A stretch of DNA of 64,000 nucleotides. Source: Apostichopus japonicus. Taxonomy: Eukaryota > Echinodermata > Holothuroidea > Aspidochirotida > Stichopodidae. The notes beneath the pieces are model-generated. The model saw only the letters and a list, made by a program, of their open reading frames with translations. It made no database searches and was not told the DNA's origin. The DNA is taken from assembly GCF_037975245.1 (NCBI RefSeq), contig NC_092574.1, positions 26,272,713 to 26,336,712 on the forward strand, in the 5' to 3' direction. Positions 59,986 to 64,000 of this stretch are shown piece by piece (positions within the stretch are counted from its first letter, which is position 1; every line of letters starts with the position of its first letter). Both the position numbers and the translations under genes were made by a program.

Positions 59986-61770
59986 CAAAGCCTCTGAAGA
60001 TTTTAATATTTGTCTTCAGCCGATTGATGGTAATGTTATTTGGATACTTGACATCGGACTCACAAGGCCCGGTCCTTGTGAGTTCGCCCGGCCTAGTTGC
60101 GCGACTGGATTTATTCCACAAAATTGAACTCATCACAAGAAATCTAAAGAACAGTTCTCGCGCGAAATGAAACGTTTTGTGAAGCTGAAGCTGTATTATA
60201 TTTTCCAACATTAATAATAGTTTTTGGATGAAATTTTCGTTTTCGTACAAGATTGATAGATTTCAAACATTTCTCCTTCATTTGGGCGAGTTTGTCGTAA
60301 ACTTAGAGCCAAGTACTCTACCATATGTGCTATATCATGATTAATAATTAGTTGTCTGGCCTATTTTAGTTGTTAGATTAGTATTTCCCCAGGGTAAGGA
60401 AGTCTGCAGAAACTCACTTGAAACCCTGGTCATGTAATGATCGTGGATGAACCCTTTTGAAGAGTGTTCAGAGAATTACAGGACAGGTCTTGTCTAATTG
60501 TCGTTCCTATATAATTTCTGCTCACAGGGTAGCCACAATAAACGTCCCATTCTAACGGACGAGATTGTGTTTCACACTTTCTCAAATACTGAAGGAGGTG
60601 TTGGCACGCCATTCATCATCACTGCAAAGTTGTTTGTTGTTTGTTTTTTTATTGCCAAAACCAATGAAAGAACATAAACCAAATGCCAGTTTAGTGTTTA
60701 ATGCTGTGAATGAAATTCCACAACGGTCGTAACCCAAGTCACCATTAGTAGAAACTAATTGTTGATGAAATTCATGATCTAAAACACATATTTGCAGCTG
60801 GTTATTTAAATCCTATCATTGTTATGCTAACCAAGATGACAAATCTTTAAAGGAAAGAATAACTATTAAAATTCCTCCCGTTGTGAGGGCTTAATACAAA
60901 ACTCAATTCGCAACTAAAACTACCTCGTGGAGGTGGATTTACGTATTTTCATCAGGCCTCTTTTAGGATTTCTTGTCTTCAAAGAGTTTGCGGTTGTTTA
61001 ATGCGGTTTTCATCCATATGGCCCATAGATGTAGACTGTTTTATAATGACTGTGGAGTGTATATGCACTGCATTCGTGTGAATCTGACCGTTACAAGGCA
61101 TGAGAGGGCTATAACAAACAATGAATATACCACACAAGAAACACAGACTAATAAACAGAAGATTTCTCAGTTAATAGCGGCGTGAAAATACCATCAAAAG
61201 ATATAGCAAGCATTAATAGTCTGTGAAATCTTATAAACACTGAGTTTGTTCCGTGACAGGAAGAGTATTATTTTGGTTTATGAAAGGGGGACTTTTGACT
61301 AGAGGATGGCATCATATAGGAAAGACAACTCACCGTAAGGCAGATTCCGTACATAGCTAGCTTTCCAACGATGCGTTATAAAATTCGCGGAGAAAGAATT
61401 GTATAGGTTGTCGAAGCACACAAGTGTAAACATGGTTAAAAGTCTTGACACAGTTTGGGGGGGGGGGGGTAGGGTGTCCTACATAAAACTCACTGTCAAA
61501 TAAACTAAAGATGCGGATGGTTTGGGGTTCCTCGGCTTAAGTTGCCATCTTATAATACCTCCATGTTCTTAAGTTATTTCCATCCTTATTGATAATAAAC
61601 GTAAAAAGCCTTTCTTTTAGAACAATCAGAGACAAAAACTAAACATGCTATAGCAACAAGGGCAAAATGACTGCCCAGGCGGCTGTTCAAGTTTATACTT
61701 ATAAAACAGTTTCATGAACCTGTCTACGGTATTCTGTGCGTGTTTTTGTCCCTTCTGTTACTGTTACTTG

Positions 61771-61872
61771 TCATTCAGCCTCTGAAGAAGATCCTGCTAG
61801 GACCGAAACGTCAGGCCATTCTCTTACACAGGCTCTTTAGTGGATAAGCAGTTTGCTAACAGTTTTATTTTA
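61771..61872. repeat. Right inverted repeat of the 2-kb element
   Basis: Contains TCTGAAGAAGATCCTGC, then GGACCGAAACGTCAGGCC and GGATAAGCAGTTTGCTAACAG, complementary to 59863-59985. Confidence 0.9.
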
Positions 61873-63124
61873 AGTTTATACTTACATCAGAATTGTGAAC
61901 AAAATGTCCACGTTTTCAAAGTCTCTCCGAGACTGCTCACTCCAGAACCGCGAAGGACATGTAATAACCTAGCTCTGTAGCCAATGTTATCATTGTACGT
62001 ATAATAGTGCAAAATGCACCCAATTGCGGTAGAAAATGTTTATTTTATATAGAGACTCTTTTCCGTACAATGAGTACATTCCCAATCATGGAGGTAGTGT
62101 TTTGAAACACTTTCAATAGTGTAAGTCGTGTTAAGTTGTTCAAGACTTTGTAGAGCAACGAATGTTTTACTGCTTACTAATAGCCTGTGCATGCATGGTT
62201 GCGTTTGCTGTTACAGTTTATCTTTTGGAAAGAAATCAATTCTTTTTACAGTAACCAGGACCGGATTAAGGCATGGGCTTTAGGGATTGCAGCCTAGAGA
62301 CAACCGATAGCAGCTGAAGGGCCACCAGAAATTAAGTGAAAAGTTATTTCATTTGTGAATACTAAATTTAATTATTACTTTGATTGATTATCTATCAGGC
62401 CCCAACAATTATTTTTAAAAGAACTACCCAAAAAGCAAAATTCACTCGCCACTATTATCGCTGTTCAAGTCTCCATACTTGTTTATAGTACATTACAAAC
62501 AACATCAATACTTTCTTTAAACTAAGGTGAGGCAGATACACAGTGATACGTATAGTTGTACATTGGAAAGTGATATTTCTATGTGGTATGAAATTTAATT
62601 TTTTTATAACAAAGTTAGTGATGAACAAGGTGAAACATGTCGCAGAGTCATTAATATGCAGGTAGATCTATTTCATCTAAAACAATTCAAAAGAACATCG
62701 GCAAAATACCTACTGATACCTTGGCTTCTGTAGGGCTCCTCTAGTACTAGGTATTAGCTATAGGTGAGCGCGAGTGAGCCTATACAGTACCTCACTGCAA
62801 CTTTGAGCCGCTACTCGATTAACGACTTGGTACATATTCTGATGTTTTTGGAGAAATTTGTTTCGAAGAAATTACGCAAAACAATTGTTTGAATTTTAAT
62901 TGTTGTTAGACTTTTAAAGTTTTCATTAACTTTTGTTCCTTTTGAAAATATTACTGGGGTCTCACAGGACCTGTATTCCAGGGGCCTACAAAATATTAAT
63001 CTGACGCCGGTAATGACACCACAAATGCTGTAAGACTTAAAAAACTGATTTTTTTGTTTATAATTGAGAAAGCGGCTTGCACCATATAGGTACACGATGC
63101 AGCCTACCCTATACGCATTGCATC

Positions 63125-63383
63125 ATATAGCAGAGGTATACGTACTATAGCCTACCATCATTATGCTTTGTGCACTTGTATCATTGCAAATATACGTGGT
63201 ATATCCTACGCTATAGGCTATAGACCTTGTTATTTCTGTCAAAGCAAATGAACGGTACTTATTATATAGTCTAACCTACACTTTGCCACTAACGTCATAG
63301 CAGAGGAAAGTAGTATAGCCTATTCCATATGCTTTGTGAAATTGCACCAATGTAAGTTTACGTGGTATATCCAACCCTGTACG
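63125..63383. repeat. Two diverged direct repeats, about 90 bp each, spaced 171 bp
   Basis: CATAGCAGAGG followed by GTA(C)TATAGCCTA, ATGCTTTGTG and TACGTGGTATATCC occurs at 63125-63226 and again at 63296-63383, with many substitutions. Confidence 0.65.
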
Positions 63384-64000
63384 TTGCAGCTTGCAATCGG
63401 ATTGAAGTCAACATTAACATTGAATGATGATGCTATAGTAAACCAAAAACGTTTTTAACTTTCTGGAAGAAGAGCCAACCTTTCATAAACATTGGGGAGA
63501 TTTTTTTTAAATAACATCATGAATCCAGAGATGATTACTCTCAATGGTTTCCTTTGTGTATATTATATACTTTTCTGTTTTAGTGAACCGGAACTTTTCA
63601 AACTTCAAGTGAATTTTACAGCCCATCTCGTGATACATAACGTATCATGGACATATGACTAAAGTACTATACCAACAAATGATAAAAACAAACTGTTGTC
63701 AATCACCCTTCATATAACATAATGTCTTTTAAAAAAGTGTATTAGGTTTAAGCCACTTTATTACCTTCATTATACTAAAAGAAATTGCAATAATGTTACG
63801 ACATATATACGCATAACCCGATATTTTACATACACAATTGAAACCTAAAATGTAAGCAGAAATTATTTCACTTAACATGCTTACTGCAGCCATTATTGCT
63901 GACTTTCTTAAGCAGCCATGTATATTTATTCAATTGAGCAATAGGGGAACTGAAGGATACACAAACCCAACTACATCCTAACTTATATGATAGAGGTCTT

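Larger units (their letters stand above)
59863..61872. mobile_element. 2-kb element with about 100-bp terminal inverted repeats, Penelope-like candidate
   Basis: The sequence at 59863-59985 (CTGTTAGCAAACTGC, then TTATCCACTA, GAGCCTGTGTAAGAGAAT, GGCCTGACGTTTCG, TCCTAGCAGGAT) recurs in inverted orientation at 61771-61872. The match is close, apart from a 15-bp insertion in the left arm. The arm motif GAAGAAGATCCTGCTAGGAC followed by CGAAACGTC resembles terminal repeats of Penelope-like retroelements, some of which carry hammerhead ribozymes. The interior shows no recognisable reverse transcriptase or GIY-YIG frame. It could instead be two independent solo copies in opposite orientation. Confidence 0.6.
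51961..64000. other. Upstream flank without a recognised gene
   Basis: No exon chain or conserved domain could be supported on either strand apart from the LINE remnant. The stretch holds tandem arrays, the LINE 3' end, the inverted-repeat element and several pure G or C runs of 10-13 bases (52794-52806, 53747-53756, 56157-56168, 61457-61469). It may be intergenic or include a 5' noncoding exon of the sGC gene. Confidence 0.6.

Noticed and set aside
62273-62420. hAT-like end at CAGGACCGGATTAAGGC
   Set aside because: Resembles an old transposon terminus, but no partner end or target duplication was found, so no element is called.

Overview
This is animal genomic DNA: AT-rich, long introns with GT..AG boundaries, microsatellites, minisatellites and several classes of transposon. 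The content (tRNA-derived SINE, hAT-like element, LINE 3' end, an inverted-repeat element) and an invertebrate-like soluble guanylate cyclase suggest a marine invertebrate, with an echinoderm as my weakly supported best guess. No bacterial operon, CRISPR array, rRNA or functional tRNA gene was seen.

One gene dominates, on the minus strand. Six coding exons join in perfect phase to give 583 codons of a soluble guanylate cyclase (sGC) alpha subunit, closest to the alpha-2 type (GUCY1A2). In transcription order they are 51494-51147, 18310-18240, 17682-17552, 16417-16260, 14865-14311 and 4900-4415. Two of them (71 and 131 nt) are too short to stand out as open frames and were found from splice sites, phase and family resemblance. 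The product runs from a Ser-rich N-terminus with four 10-residue RK-x-S repeats, through a heme-less H-NOX-like domain, the HNOBA/PAS-like domain and a coiled coil, to the first part of the class III cyclase domain. Its metal-binding Asp545 is present. The remaining catalytic exons must lie beyond the left edge. Intron 1 is 32.8 kb and intron 5 is 9.4 kb.

Layout: 1-4414, start of intron 6 with a ~110-bp tandem array and a 104-bp duplication. 4415-18310, exons 6 to 2; intron 5 carries a 1.23-kb hAT-like element with 8-bp target duplications. 18311-51146, intron 1 with a SINE bounded by 10-bp target duplications, a 39-bp minisatellite, long AT repeats and a strong palindrome. 51147-51494, first coding exon, followed by a CpG-richer candidate 5' region. 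51961-64000, no gene recognised: a ~181-bp tandem array, a LINE 3' end, and a 2-kb element with ~100-bp inverted ends that resembles a Penelope-like retroelement.

Functionally the window describes one protein, the alpha half of the nitric-oxide receptor that makes cGMP. Its heme-binding beta partner is not here.
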